A stretch of 64,000 nucleotides of DNA from Chloroflexota bacterium (GTDB lineage Bacteria; Chloroflexota; Limnocylindria; Limnocylindrales; CSP1-4): contig JAHBUZ010000004.1 of assembly GCA_019637815.1 (NCBI GenBank), positions 62,001 to 126,000 of the forward strand, read 5' to 3'. A program made the translations under genes and the position numbers. The notes beneath the pieces were generated by a model. It did not search any database. It saw only the letters and a program-made list of their open reading frames with translations, and was not told the DNA's origin. Shown here piece after piece: positions 9,641-17,835 of the stretch (positions are counted from its first letter, which is position 1; each line of letters begins with the position of its first letter).

Positions 9641-9767
9641 ACGACAGCCGGCCGCCCCGCCCGCGCCAGCAGCGCGTTCAGGCGGTCCAGGGCAAGGCGG
9701 TCACAACACGACAGCCGGCCGCCCCTCCCGCGCCAGCAGCGCGTTCAGGCGGTCCAGGGCAAGGCGG
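9641..9767. repeat. 60-bp direct repeat (two copies, one mismatch)
   Basis: Positions 9641-9700 and 9708-9767 are the same 60 bp with one G/T difference, spaced by 7 bp. Each ends with CAGGCGGTCCAGGGCAAGG, the left module of the dispersed element that also occurs near 22460, 31370 and 61203. A local tandem duplication of that module is the simplest explanation. It occupies most of the non-coding 9529-9857 interval. Confidence 0.85.
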
Positions 9768-9857
9768 CGGCGAGCATCCCGAGCGAGCGTGCACGAGCAC
9801 GTGAGCGAGGGAGCGCAGCCGCCAACGCCGCCATGGGCCGCATCAACGCGCTGCGTC
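9768..9857 (-). repeat. Dispersed hairpin element, copy A (downstream of ftsH)
   Basis: The core contains hairpin arms CGTGC (9788-9792) and GCACG (9797-9801) with an ACGA loop, flanked by GAGCGAG and TGAGCGAGGGAGCGCAG, then CCAACGCCGCCATGGGCCGC. It ends at the ftsH stop codon, so it forms the ftsH 3' untranslated region. The flanks match copies B-E while the hairpin arms differ in sequence but still pair. Confidence 0.75.
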
Positions 9858-11846
9858 TCAGGCGGGTTGGGGGGCGGGGTTCGTGCTGCCCGTCCCCCGC
9901 TGCTCGGTCGGCGGCTCCGGCTCGGGAGTCACCAGGGGCGTCATGCCGCCACCCGACTCACCACGCGGATCGGGCAGGTCCGCGAACATCGCCGCGAACT
10001 CCTCCTGCTCGATGGTCTCCTGCGCCACGAGCCGCTCCGCGAGCTCCTGGAGCCGGTCCTTGTGGGTCGTCAGCACGTCCATCGCGCGGGTGTATGCCCG
10101 GTCGATGATGGCGCGCACCTCCTCGTCGATCTGGCGAGCCACATCATCCGAGTAGTTGCGCTGCTCCCCGATCTCGCGACCCAGGAACACCAGCTCGTCA
10201 CGCTTGCCGAACGCCAGGGGGCCCAGGCGGTCGCTCATGCCGAACTCGGTGACCATGCGGCGGGCGAGATTGGTCGCCTTCTCGATGTCGTTCGAGGAGC
10301 CCGTCGTGGTGTCCCCGAAGATGAGCCGCTCGGATGCGTTGCCGCCGAGCATGCCCGCGATCTTGTCCTCGAACTCCGCCTTGCTCTGGAGGTAGCGGTC
10401 CTCCGTGGGCAGACCCATGGTGTAGCCGAGCGCCATGCCGCGGCTGATGATGCTCACCTTGGCCACGGGGTCGCACTTGGGCAGCACCCGCTGGACGAGC
10501 GCATGACCGCCCTCGTGGTAGGCGATGATCGCCTTCTCGGCATCGCTGATGACCCGGCTCTTGCGCTCCGGGCCGGCCACGACCCGCTCCAGCGCCTCGT
10601 TGAACTCGGAGGTCGTGATGACCTTCTTGTTGCGGCGCGCGGCGAGGATGGCGGCCTCGTTGACGAGGTTCGCGAGGTCCGCGCCCGAGAAGCCCGGCGA
10701 CTGCTTCGCGATCGAGGGCAGGTCGATGGACTTGTCGAGCGGCTTGCCCTTGATGTGGACCTTGAGGATCTCCAGGCGGCCCTTGATGTCCGGGCGATCG
10801 AGGATCACCTGGCGGTCGAACCGACCGGGTCGCAGGAGCGCCGGGTCGAGGACGTCCGGCCGGTTGGTCGCCGCGACCACGATGACGTTGGTGTTCGTGT
10901 CGAAGCCGTCCATCTCGACCAGGATCTGGTTCAGCGTCTGCTCCCGCTCGTCATGGGAGCCACCGAGACCGGCGCCACGCTGGCGGCCGACCGCGTCGAT
11001 CTCATCCACGAACACGATGCAGGGGCTGTTGCGCTTGGCCTGGTCGAACAGGTCCCGGACACGGCTGGCACCGACGCCCACGAACATCTCCACGAACTCG
11101 GAACCGGAGATGCTGAAGAAGGGTACGCCCGCCTCGCCCGCGACCGCTCGCGCGAGGAGCGTCTTGCCGGTGCCGGGAGGGCCCACGAGCAGCACGCCAC
11201 GCGGGATGCGGGCGCCGAGGGAGTTGAACTTCTCGGGGTACTTGAGGAACTCCACGACCTCCTGGAGCTCCGTCTTGGCCTCATCCACGCCCGCCACGTC
11301 GCTGAACGTGACGACCGTCTTGTTGCCCAGGAACATGCGCGCCCGGCTCTTGCCGAAGGACATCGCCTGGTTGTTGGTGCCCTGGGCCTGGCGGAACATG
11401 AAGTACAGGAACGCACCGATGAGCAGCACCGGCAGCATCGCGGAGAGGAGGATGCCCAGCCATGCGCCGTCGTTGGCCGCCTCCGGCACCAGCGACGGCA
11501 CGAAGGGGCACGCCGTGCCCTCGGTGCCGATCGCGCACCACACGCTGAGATCCTGGCTCACCTGGGTCAGGGCACTGGGCACACGGCTCGACAGCTTCAC
11601 GGGCTTGCCCGCGCTGTCCATGGCGGTGGTGGTGACCTCGAGGACCTCGCCGCGCTGGGTGATGGTGACCACGTCACCCGCCTTCACGCGCTGCTCGAGG
11701 CTCGCGCTCTGGGGCGGCTGCGAGGTACCGCTGTAGGGGATGTCCTGGGTGGTCGAGCCCTGGAAGAGGAACATGTACAGCAGTGCCGCCGTGCCCACCA
11801 CGAGCACGAGCGTCACAAGGCCGTTACGCAGGAACCGGCTGTTCAA
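9858..11846 (-). CDS. ftsH: ATP-dependent zinc metalloprotease FtsH
   Basis: FtsH is the membrane-anchored AAA+ protease that degrades damaged membrane proteins and short-lived regulators. Two transmembrane segments (about residues 9-27 and 129-151) flank a periplasmic loop of about 100 residues; then Walker A GPPGTGKT (about 222-229), [11 protein letters not shown], the arginine-finger region [19 protein letters not shown], and the zinc site HEGGH (about 444-448). Start: the frame opens at GTG 11888, but the family begins MNSRFLRNG, which fits TTG at 11844-11846 preceded by GGAGG 10 nt upstream; I prefer TTG (662 residues). The C-terminal 40 residues are a Pro/Gly/Glu-rich tail. Confidence 0.96.
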   Translation of the reverse strand: MNSRFLRNGLVTLVLVVGTAALLYMFLFQGSTTQDIPYSGTSQPPQSASLEQRVKAGDVVTITQRGEVLEVTTTAMDSAGKPVKLSSRVPSALTQVSQDLSVWCAIGTEGTACPFVPSLVPEAANDGAWLGILLSAMLPVLLIGAFLYFMFRQAQGTNNQAMSFGKSRARMFLGNKTVVTFSDVAGVDEAKTELQEVVEFLKYPEKFNSLGARIPRGVLLVGPPGTGKTLLARAVAGEAGVPFFSISGSEFVEMFVGVGASRVRDLFDQAKRNSPCIVFVDEIDAVGRQRGAGLGGSHDEREQTLNQILVEMDGFDTNTNVIVVAATNRPDVLDPALLRPGRFDRQVILDRPDIKGRLEILKVHIKGKPLDKSIDLPSIAKQSPGFSGADLANLVNEAAILAARRNKKVITTSEFNEALERVVAGPERKSRVISDAEKAIIAYHEGGHALVQRVLPKCDPVAKVSIISRGMALGYTMGLPTEDRYLQSKAEFEDKIAGMLGGNASERLIFGDTTTGSSNDIEKATNLARRMVTEFGMSDRLGPLAFGKRDELVFLGREIGEQRNYSDDVARQIDEEVRAIIDRAYTRAMDVLTTHKDRLQELAERLVAQETIEQEEFAAMFADLPDPRGESGGGMTPLVTPEPEPPTEQRGTGSTNPAPQPA

Positions 11847-11902
11847 GGGGGGAGCGCCTCCGGGGTGAGGGAACCCGGCGTGTCGCACGAGCCGGGGTCT
11901 CG

Positions 11903-11911
11903 ATCATAGCA
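11903..11911 (-). promoter_or_regulatory. Predicted extended -10 promoter of ftsH
   Basis: TATGAT at 11903-11908 (minus strand) is preceded by TGC, giving an extended -10 (TGn-TATGAT). Expected initiation near 11896 would leave a leader of about 50 nt to the TTG start with its GGAGG site. No convincing -35 hexamer is visible. Confidence 0.55.
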
Positions 11912-12021
11912 CCGGAGCGGCCGATCCCAGTCCGCTGGGCCTTACATCGTCAGCCTGACGGTGCACGCAGGCGACAGGCCCGCCACCCGATCGTGCCTGG
12001 ACCGCGCCAGCGCGGCGCGCG

Positions 12022-13164
12022 TCAGTCCAGGCGGAACGGCGGATACGGCCCGGACACCAGCAGCATGTATGCCTGGACGCGCGCGGTCCAGCGGAGGGTC
12101 CCACCGACGAGGGTGTAGACCGCGTCCGCCTGCCGGCCATAGATGAGCACCGGGATCCACGCGAAGATGAGCACGATGTACGACACGAACCAGAGCACCA
12201 TCAGCACGATGAAGTGCGGGATGAGCAGGATGGATCGCAGCAGCACACCGATGATCGGGATGCCCCAGATACGGCTGATCGGCTGGTCCCGGTCGATGCG
12301 CACCCGCACGTGCTGGTTCGGATCGTCCCCCACGGAGAACGGCGGGTAGGTGCCCGACAGCAGCCACGCCCAGCTCACCGTGCGCACCCACCAGCGCACG
12401 TAGCCGCCGAGCACGCTGTGGATCCAGCCGGCCTGTCGGCCGTTGATGAGCACCGGGATCCATGACACGAAGATGACCAGGTACGCCACGATGCCGAGCA
12501 GCATCAGCGCGATGGCATGCGGGATCAGACACAGGCCACGCACCATGTGTCCGATGATCGGGATGCCCCAGTAGCGACCGATCCGGCCCTCCGGGGTATA
12601 GCGCACGTCCACCGGGTACCCGGCGTCCGCCCATGGCTCCGGGGTGTCCCAGCCGCCCGTCGGCAGGGTCGGCGCCCACTGGTTGCCTGCGGGTGGCGTG
12701 CCCCAGCCGGACTGCTGCCCCGGGGTCTGACCCCAGCCCGACTGCTGGCCCCAGCCCTGGGCGCCCTGCGGTGCCTGTCCGGGCTGCTGCGGCCACCCCT
12801 GGGTGCCCTGCGGTGCCTGACCGGGCTGCTGCTGACCCCAACCCGACTGGGTGGGCTGCTGCTGACCCCAGCCCTGGGTGCCCTGCGGTGCCTGTCCGGG
12901 CTGCTGCTGACCCCAGCCCTGGGTGCCCTGCGAAGCCTGGCCCGGCTGCTGACCCCAACCCGACTGGGTGGGCTGCTGCGCCCACCCCTGGGTGCCCTGC
13001 GGCGCCTGACCGGGCTGCTGGCTCCAGCCACCCTGCGAGCTCGCCGCCGGCCAGCCACCCTGCGGGGCCTGACCGGGCCGTTGCGGGTCGCCCCACCCGG
13101 GGGTCCCACCAGGGCTGCCGGATCCCCAGCCGCCCGAACCCGATGACGATGCGTCCGAAGCCAC
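12022..13164 (-). CDS. Tandem DUF4389 membrane protein with Q/G/P/W-rich repeat head
   Basis: A 380-residue protein. Residues about 25-165 are low-complexity repeats built from GQAPQGTQGWGQQ and QPTQSGWGQQ units; residues 180-380 contain two DUF4389 copies. Each copy has a YWGIPIIGH or IWGIPIIGV entry, two membrane spans, and a conserved IPVLINGRQAG or IPVLIYGRQAD turn, ending in TYPPF or PYPPF. The function of DUF4389 is unknown. The GTG start at 13162-13164 has AGGAGG 5 nt upstream, and tRNA-Met ends 22 nt before the start on the same strand, so both may share a transcript. Confidence 0.85.
   Translation of the reverse strand: MASDASSSGSGGWGSGSPGGTPGWGDPQRPGQAPQGGWPAASSQGGWSQQPGQAPQGTQGWAQQPTQSGWGQQPGQASQGTQGWGQQQPGQAPQGTQGWGQQQPTQSGWGQQQPGQAPQGTQGWPQQPGQAPQGAQGWGQQSGWGQTPGQQSGWGTPPAGNQWAPTLPTGGWDTPEPWADAGYPVDVRYTPEGRIGRYWGIPIIGHMVRGLCLIPHAIALMLLGIVAYLVIFVSWIPVLINGRQAGWIHSVLGGYVRWWVRTVSWAWLLSGTYPPFSVGDDPNQHVRVRIDRDQPISRIWGIPIIGVLLRSILLIPHFIVLMVLWFVSYIVLIFAWIPVLIYGRQADAVYTLVGGTLRWTARVQAYMLLVSGPYPPFRLD
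12715..13060 (-). repeat. In-gene tandem repeat encoding GQAPQGTQGWGQQ-type units
   Basis: About eight imperfect copies of a roughly 40-bp DNA unit (reading CTGGGTGCCCTGCGGTGCCTG on the plus strand) encode the repetitive head of the DUF4389 protein. Neighbouring copies are nearly identical at the nucleotide level, indicating recent slippage or recombination and likely length variation between strains. Confidence 0.85.
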
Positions 13165-13186
13165 GGGATCCTCCTGGATCAGGGAG

Positions 13187-13261
13187 TGGTAGCGGAGGGC
13201 GGATTCGAACCACCGACCAAGGGCTTATGAGTCCCCTGCTCTGCCACTGAGCTACTCCGCC
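13187..13261 (-). tRNA. tRNA-Met (anticodon CAT)
   Basis: A 75-nt cloverleaf read on the minus strand. Acceptor GGCGGAG pairs with CTCCGCT (first pair G-U), D arm GCTC/GAGC, anticodon loop CTCATAA (CAT), T arm GGTGG-TTCGAAT-CCGCC, discriminator A, and encoded CCA. The anticodon stem closes with an A-G opposition at 31-39. G1 at the acceptor end and the lack of three G-C pairs below the anticodon loop argue for elongator Met over initiator. A lysidine-modified Ile tRNA with the same CAT anticodon cannot be fully excluded. Confidence 0.88.
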
Positions 13262-13487
13262 GCCGTGTCCGCCGACGGCTTCCCTCGGCCGTCGAGGACG
13301 AAGGATGACGGCACGAGCCGCCAATCCAGCGTCGCACGATGGTACCGCAGGCCACCGGGACGGTGCCGGGATGGGTCGGTGGCGCTCGCCCGGCGACGCG
13401 CGCCCCCGGAGACCGCACCCGATCGGACGCGGGACGTGATGCCCACACGGCACCGGGCATGGCGCATCCCTCCCCCGCCCGACCTGT

Positions 13488-13499
13488 CAGACTGCTGGC
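13488..13499 (+). promoter_or_regulatory. Predicted leaderless extended -10 of the small membrane gene
   Basis: TGT-CAGACT (hexamer 13488-13493) is followed by exactly 6 nt and ATG 13500; no ribosome site is present. This matches the spacing seen at four other start codons in the window. Confidence 0.45.
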
Positions 13500-13700
13500 A
13501 TGCGACCCCTCGCGGCCCTGTTCGGCATCTTCCGGTTCCGGCTGGGGCTGGGCCTGTCCGGCATCCGGCTGCGTGCCCGGACCATGCTCTCGACGGTCAT
13601 GGTGCTCGCGGGTGTGGGCGGTGCCATCGGCTATGCGGTGGTCAGTCGCACGCTCCGCGACCTCGAGGATGACGCCTCGCAGGACATGCCCGATCGATGA
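13500..13700 (+). CDS. Small membrane protein (66 residues)
   Basis: A short protein beginning MRPLAALFGIF with one predicted membrane span (about residues 29-47, MLSTVMVLAGVGGAIGYAVV) and an acidic tail. I do not recognise a family. It is supported by a -10-like hexamer 6 nt before the ATG and by an ATGA overlap with the following membrane-protein gene, which suggests co-translation and perhaps a shared complex. Confidence 0.6.
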   Translation: MRPLAALFGIFRFRLGLGLSGIRLRARTMLSTVMVLAGVGGAIGYAVVSRTLRDLEDDASQDMPDR

Positions 13701-14701
13701 GCGGCGGCCCCCTGGGATGGCCGTCCCTGCCGCCGGAGCCCGCACCCGACCCCCGACCTGCCGAGCTGCGTCCCCTGTCCGTGGGCGGGGTCATCGATGT
13801 GGCCGTGCGCATCATGGGTCGACACGTGGTGGCGTTGCTCGTCCTCGCCACGATCATCCAGCTGCCGGCGCTGCTCATCGACGCGGTGGCCCAGCAGCAT
13901 GTCACCGACGCGCTGCTCCCGGTCGTGACCGGACTGGAGGGACCGGAGCCCACGGTGCGTGAGCCCACACCCGCCCAATGGGACGCGATCGTGGGCGCCT
14001 TCGGGCTCGTCGGTGCATCGTCCATCGTGGGCATGCTCCTGGGCGCGCTGGCGGGGGTGGGCGCCGCGACCGCGGTCCTCGCGGACTATCACGGGCAGCC
14101 GGTGCGCGCCGCCATGCTCATCCGGGCCTCGATCGGCCGGGCGCTGCCGGCCATGGGTGCAGCGTTCCTGTCGACGCTCGCGATCCTCGCGGTCATCGCC
14201 GCAGGCATCGCCGCCGCGATCCTGCTGCTGATCCTCTTCCCCGCCGCCGATGGCGGTGGCCTGGGGGTCTTCCTGGCGCTCGTCGTCGGCGTCGCGACCA
14301 CCGTGGCAGCCGTGACCCTCCTGGTCCGGCTCGCGCTCACGAGCGCCGTGGTCGCCGGTGAGCGGGTCGGTGCGCTGGGCGCGATCAGGCGCAGTTGGTA
14401 TCTCACCGGCCAGCACACCTGGCGGACCTTCGCCATCCTGCTCGTGGTCACGCTCGCGGTCGCGATCATCGGCTCCATGATCGTCCAGCTGCTGGCGGGC
14501 GTGCTCACCGACATGGTGGCCGCACCCCTGGGCCTGGGACGGATCAGCGACGTGCTCATCGCGAGCATCGTGTCGCTCGTGCTCTCGCCCATCGGTGGCG
14601 TGGTGATCGCGGTGATCGCCCTCGACCTGCGCGTTCGGAGGGACGGCTGGCGACTCACGGTGGGAGCGACCCCCAACGAGGACCCTCGCCCGGGCCACTG
14701 A
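13697..14701 (+). CDS. Polytopic membrane protein, glycerophosphodiester-phosphodiesterase membrane-domain-like
   Basis: A 334-residue protein with a Pro-rich cytoplasmic head, the entry motif LRPLSVGGVIDVAVRIMGRH, and about six long hydrophobic helices (around residues 48-65, 107-130, 155-185, 190-215, 250-280, 295-320). The entry motif and helix spacing match the membrane-domain family often found without any enzymatic domain in Gram-positive bacteria and Chloroflexota. No catalytic residues are visible, so no enzymatic function is claimed. Confidence 0.7.
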   Translation: MSGGPLGWPSLPPEPAPDPRPAELRPLSVGGVIDVAVRIMGRHVVALLVLATIIQLPALLIDAVAQQHVTDALLPVVTGLEGPEPTVREPTPAQWDAIVGAFGLVGASSIVGMLLGALAGVGAATAVLADYHGQPVRAAMLIRASIGRALPAMGAAFLSTLAILAVIAAGIAAAILLLILFPAADGGGLGVFLALVVGVATTVAAVTLLVRLALTSAVVAGERVGALGAIRRSWYLTGQHTWRTFAILLVVTLAVAIIGSMIVQLLAGVLTDMVAAPLGLGRISDVLIASIVSLVLSPIGGVVIAVIALDLRVRRDGWRLTVGATPNEDPRPGH

Positions 14702-14714
14702 GGTCCGCCCCGGA

Positions 14715-15305
14715 TCAGGACCCGAACAGCAGCTCCACGATGCCCTCGAGGACATCCCCATCCGGGTCCTGGTCGTCGAGGCCGCCGAGCGGCACGATGA
14801 CGGGAGCCGGGGGTGCGCCGGCCCGCAACGCGAACGGCTGCTCCTTGCCCTGCCCGTAGCCGAGACCCCGCGCCGCGAACCGGAGATAGGACGGTGAGGC
14901 CGCGAACGAGGTCTCCGCGCGGCTGGCCTCGAGCTCCGCCCGGATCGCGTCATTCACCGCCCGGGCCGAGACCACCTGGGCACGGGTCGCGAACACGTCC
15001 GAGATGGACCGCGCCACCGCAGCCGACGCGAACAGCCCCACCAGCAGGGCGCTGGCGACGAACAACGCGCGACGCTCCATGGCCCGCGGGCGCCGCGGCA
15101 GCCTGATGCGTACCGCCTGCCGGGTGGGATCCGCATCCGGAGCCGGGGTGAGCGTCACGCTCCCGGTGGTCGGGCTGGTCCCGGTACGCACGAGGCCGGT
15201 CGTCGTGTCCGACCGGACCGCCTCAGCGGCTCGCCACGACGTGGTCGTCGCGACATCCGCCGGATCGGCGGGACGCGGGCGCGAGCGACCAGGAAGACGC
15301 GGCAT
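14715..15305 (-). CDS. FtsB/DivIC-like septum formation protein
   Basis: About 196 residues: a long Arg/Pro/Thr-rich cytoplasmic head, one membrane span (about residues 78-97, FVASALLVGLFASAAVARS), a short helical segment (RAVNDAIRAELEASRAE) and a C-terminal block SPSYLRFAARGLGYGQGKE that matches the end of FtsB/DivIC proteins. The coiled coil is shorter than in E. coli FtsB. ATG 15303-15305 is chosen over GTG 15309-15311 because a TACGCT -10-like hexamer (15314-15319) sits 8 nt before it. The division role is inferred. Confidence 0.65.
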   Translation of the reverse strand: MPRLPGRSRPRPADPADVATTTSWRAAEAVRSDTTTGLVRTGTSPTTGSVTLTPAPDADPTRQAVRIRLPRRPRAMERRALFVASALLVGLFASAAVARSISDVFATRAQVVSARAVNDAIRAELEASRAETSFAASPSYLRFAARGLGYGQGKEQPFALRAGAPPAPVIVPLGGLDDQDPDGDVLEGIVELLFGS

Positions 15306-15437
15306 GGCCACGCAGCGTAGCTGCGCGCTGCGTGCGTGTCAAACCGGACCGGACCCGACCGGACACCCACACACCGAGCGTGACATCGAGGCCCCCACCT
15401 CGATCGTCCCGACGTCACATTTCGAACGGATGGTCGG

Positions 15438-15452
15438 TATGCTAGCACACCC
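15438..15452 (+). promoter_or_regulatory. Predicted -10 element of the mrfA-mrfB pair
   Basis: TATGCT at 15438-15443 ends 9 nt before ATG 15453, compatible with a leaderless or very short-leader mRNA. If translation instead starts at ATG 15477, the GGGAAGG at 15463-15469 would act as ribosome site. Confidence 0.45.
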
Positions 15453-17798
15453 ATGGATCACAGGGAAGGTGCTCCGATGCGCATCCACCAGCCGCTGTCC
15501 ACGACCGCCGCCCTCGACGCGCTGCTCGCACAGCCCGAGGTCGCCGCGGGGGTCGTCGCCCACCGCGTCCTGCCCGCGCGGCCCGCGGATGTCGTGCCCG
15601 TGCCCGACCGGCTCGACCCACGCCTCCGGGATGCCCTCCGACAGCGCGGCATCGATGGTCTGTATCGTCACCAGGCGGACGCGCTCGATGCCCTGGCCGA
15701 GGGCGAGGACATCCTGGTCGCCACGCCGACCGCGTCGGGCAAGTCGCTGTGCTACCACCTGCCGGTGCTCCAGGCGATCGCGGAGGAGCCGGCCGCCCGT
15801 GCCCTCTACCTGTTCCCTACCAAGGCGCTCGGCCGGGACCAGCTGGTGGAGATCCGGGAGCTGGCACAGCTCGCGGGGCTGCCGCTCCACGCGGACGTGT
15901 ATGACGGCGATACGCCGGCGCCGCAGCGCAGCCGGATCCGGTCCGCGGGCCAGGTGGTGGTCACGAACCCGGACATGCTCCACGCGGCGATCCTGCCCCA
16001 CCACACCGCATGGTTCCAGCTGTTCGAGCAGCTGCGCTACGTGGTCGTGGACGAGGCGCATACCTATCGGGGCATCTTCGGCAGCCACGTCGCGAACGTG
16101 CTGCGGCGGCTCGCCCGCATCTGCGCCCATTACGGGTCACGGCCACGCATCGTGTGCTGCTCCGCGACCATCGGCGCGCCCTCGGAGCTCGCGGACCTGC
16201 TGACCGGTCGACGGGTCCGGGTCATCGACCGGAGCGGCGCGCCCACGGGTGAGAAGCACGTGGTCGTGCTGGACCCACCGGTGAGCGACACGCGCACCGG
16301 TGCCCGACCGGGCGCCTCGGGGATGGCACGTCGGGCAGCGCTCACGTTCCTGCGGGCCGGGCGCCAGACCATCGTGTTCGGTCGGTCACGCGTCCAGGTG
16401 GAGCTGCTGCTCACCTCGCTCCGGGACGGACTGCGGGACGGCCGTGGGCCGTCCGAGCGGGTGCGTGGCTATCGGGGCGGCTACCTGCCGTCGGAGCGGC
16501 GCGCCATCGAGGCCGGTCTGCGCACCGGCGAGGTGCTGGGCGTGGTGTCCACGAACGCGCTGGAGCTGGGCATCGACATCGGTCGGCTGGACGTGGCGGT
16601 GCTGGCCGGATATCCCGGCACGATCTCCGGCACCTGGCAGCAGATCGGCCGGGCGGGTCGGCGCCAGGAGGTGAGTGCCGCGATCCTGGTCACGGGCGGC
16701 GGCCCCATGGACCGCTACGTGGCGGGCGCGCCGGAGTACCTGTTCGAAGGACTGCCGGAGGAGGCGCGTCTCGACCCCGACAACATCCACGTGCTGCTGG
16801 CCCACATCCGGGCGGCCGCGTTCGAGCTGCCCTTCGAGCCGGGCGAGCGGTTCGGCACCTCCCCCGCGGACGACCTGCTGGCCTTCCTGGGCGAGGACGG
16901 TCACGTGCGCCGGGCACCGGATGGTCGCTGGTACTGGTCGAGCGAGAGCTTCCCGGCGTCCGAGATCAGCCTCCGGGTCGCCGCACCGGAGAACGTGCTC
17001 ATCATCGACACCGGGCCCGCCGGCACCCGGGTCATCGGCGAGGTGGACCTGTTCTCGGCGCCCACCATCGTCCACGAGGGTGCCATCTATCTCCACGAGT
17101 CACGCCAGTTCCATGTCGACCGACTCGACTGGGACGAACGCAAGGCCTATGTCCGACCCGTCGATGTGGACCACTACACGAGGGCGGACATGGCGGTCAC
17201 GCTCAAGCCCCTCGATGTGTTCGACGAGACGCCGCTCGGCTCGGCGCCGGGTCGCGTGGCAGCGGACGCGTCCGTGGCCCATGGCGAGGTGATGGTCGCC
17301 TCGCTCGCGACCATCTACAAGAAGCTGAAGCTGGACAGCCACGAGAACCTGGGCTGGGGTCGCATCCATCTGCCCGAGACGGAGCTCCACAGCACGGCGT
17401 GGTGGCTGGCGCTGGGGCCGCAGGCCGCGACGGGCTGGTCCCGCGACGACCTCGACCGCGCGCTGGTGGGCGCGGGGCACGCCATCCACACCATCGCCTG
17501 CATGACGCTCATGAGCGACCCCCGGGACCTGAGCATGGTCGCGCAGGTCCGGTCGCCCCACCTCGCGAGCCCCGTCATCTATCTCTGGGAGACGGTGCCC
17601 GGTGGCGTGGGCCTGTCCGGTCGGCTCTTCCAGCGCAGCGAGGAGCTGCTTGCCGGCGCGGCCCACCTGGTGGACGCCTGCGACTGCCTGACGGGCTGCC
17701 CGGGATGCGTCGGTCCCGTGGGTGGTGCCTCGGGTGCCCGGACGGTGGCCGCCCGCCTGCTCCACCAGCTCCGCGGCGCAGCCCGGGCGGCTGCGTGA
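15453..17798 (+). CDS. mrfA: DEAD/DEAH-box helicase with DUF1998 domain (MrfA/YprA family)
   Basis: A 781-residue superfamily-2 helicase. Motif I is ATPTASGKS (about residue 94), motif II VVVDEAHTYRG (about 200), motif III CCSATIG, motif VI QQIGRAGRR. The C-terminal DUF1998 region ends with the zinc-binding set CDCLTGCPGC. This is the layout of Bacillus MrfA (YprA), which with the exonuclease MrfB repairs mitomycin C lesions without UvrABC. The next gene is the MrfB homologue 37 bp downstream, which makes the assignment firm. The start is either ATG 15453 (near a -10 hexamer) or ATG 15477 (GGGAAGG site). Confidence 0.9.
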   Translation: MDHREGAPMRIHQPLSTTAALDALLAQPEVAAGVVAHRVLPARPADVVPVPDRLDPRLRDALRQRGIDGLYRHQADALDALAEGEDILVATPTASGKSLCYHLPVLQAIAEEPAARALYLFPTKALGRDQLVEIRELAQLAGLPLHADVYDGDTPAPQRSRIRSAGQVVVTNPDMLHAAILPHHTAWFQLFEQLRYVVVDEAHTYRGIFGSHVANVLRRLARICAHYGSRPRIVCCSATIGAPSELADLLTGRRVRVIDRSGAPTGEKHVVVLDPPVSDTRTGARPGASGMARRAALTFLRAGRQTIVFGRSRVQVELLLTSLRDGLRDGRGPSERVRGYRGGYLPSERRAIEAGLRTGEVLGVVSTNALELGIDIGRLDVAVLAGYPGTISGTWQQIGRAGRRQEVSAAILVTGGGPMDRYVAGAPEYLFEGLPEEARLDPDNIHVLLAHIRAAAFELPFEPGERFGTSPADDLLAFLGEDGHVRRAPDGRWYWSSESFPASEISLRVAAPENVLIIDTGPAGTRVIGEVDLFSAPTIVHEGAIYLHESRQFHVDRLDWDERKAYVRPVDVDHYTRADMAVTLKPLDVFDETPLGSAPGRVAADASVAHGEVMVASLATIYKKLKLDSHENLGWGRIHLPETELHSTAWWLALGPQAATGWSRDDLDRALVGAGHAIHTIACMTLMSDPRDLSMVAQVRSPHLASPVIYLWETVPGGVGLSGRLFQRSEELLAGAAHLVDACDCLTGCPGCVGPVGGASGARTVAARLLHQLRGAARAAA

Positions 17799-17835
17799 CA
17801 CACGAGATGGCACGGCCGGCTCGCAGGGTCCGCGC

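Noticed and set aside
9594..11909. Plus-strand frame of 771 codons opposite ftsH
   Set aside because: Antisense to ftsH, with no ribosome site; high-GC shadow.
11942..13453. Minus-strand open frame of 503 codons across the DUF4389 gene and tRNA
   Set aside because: It overlaps the recognised DUF4389 protein in another phase and includes a tRNA, so it cannot be a real protein.
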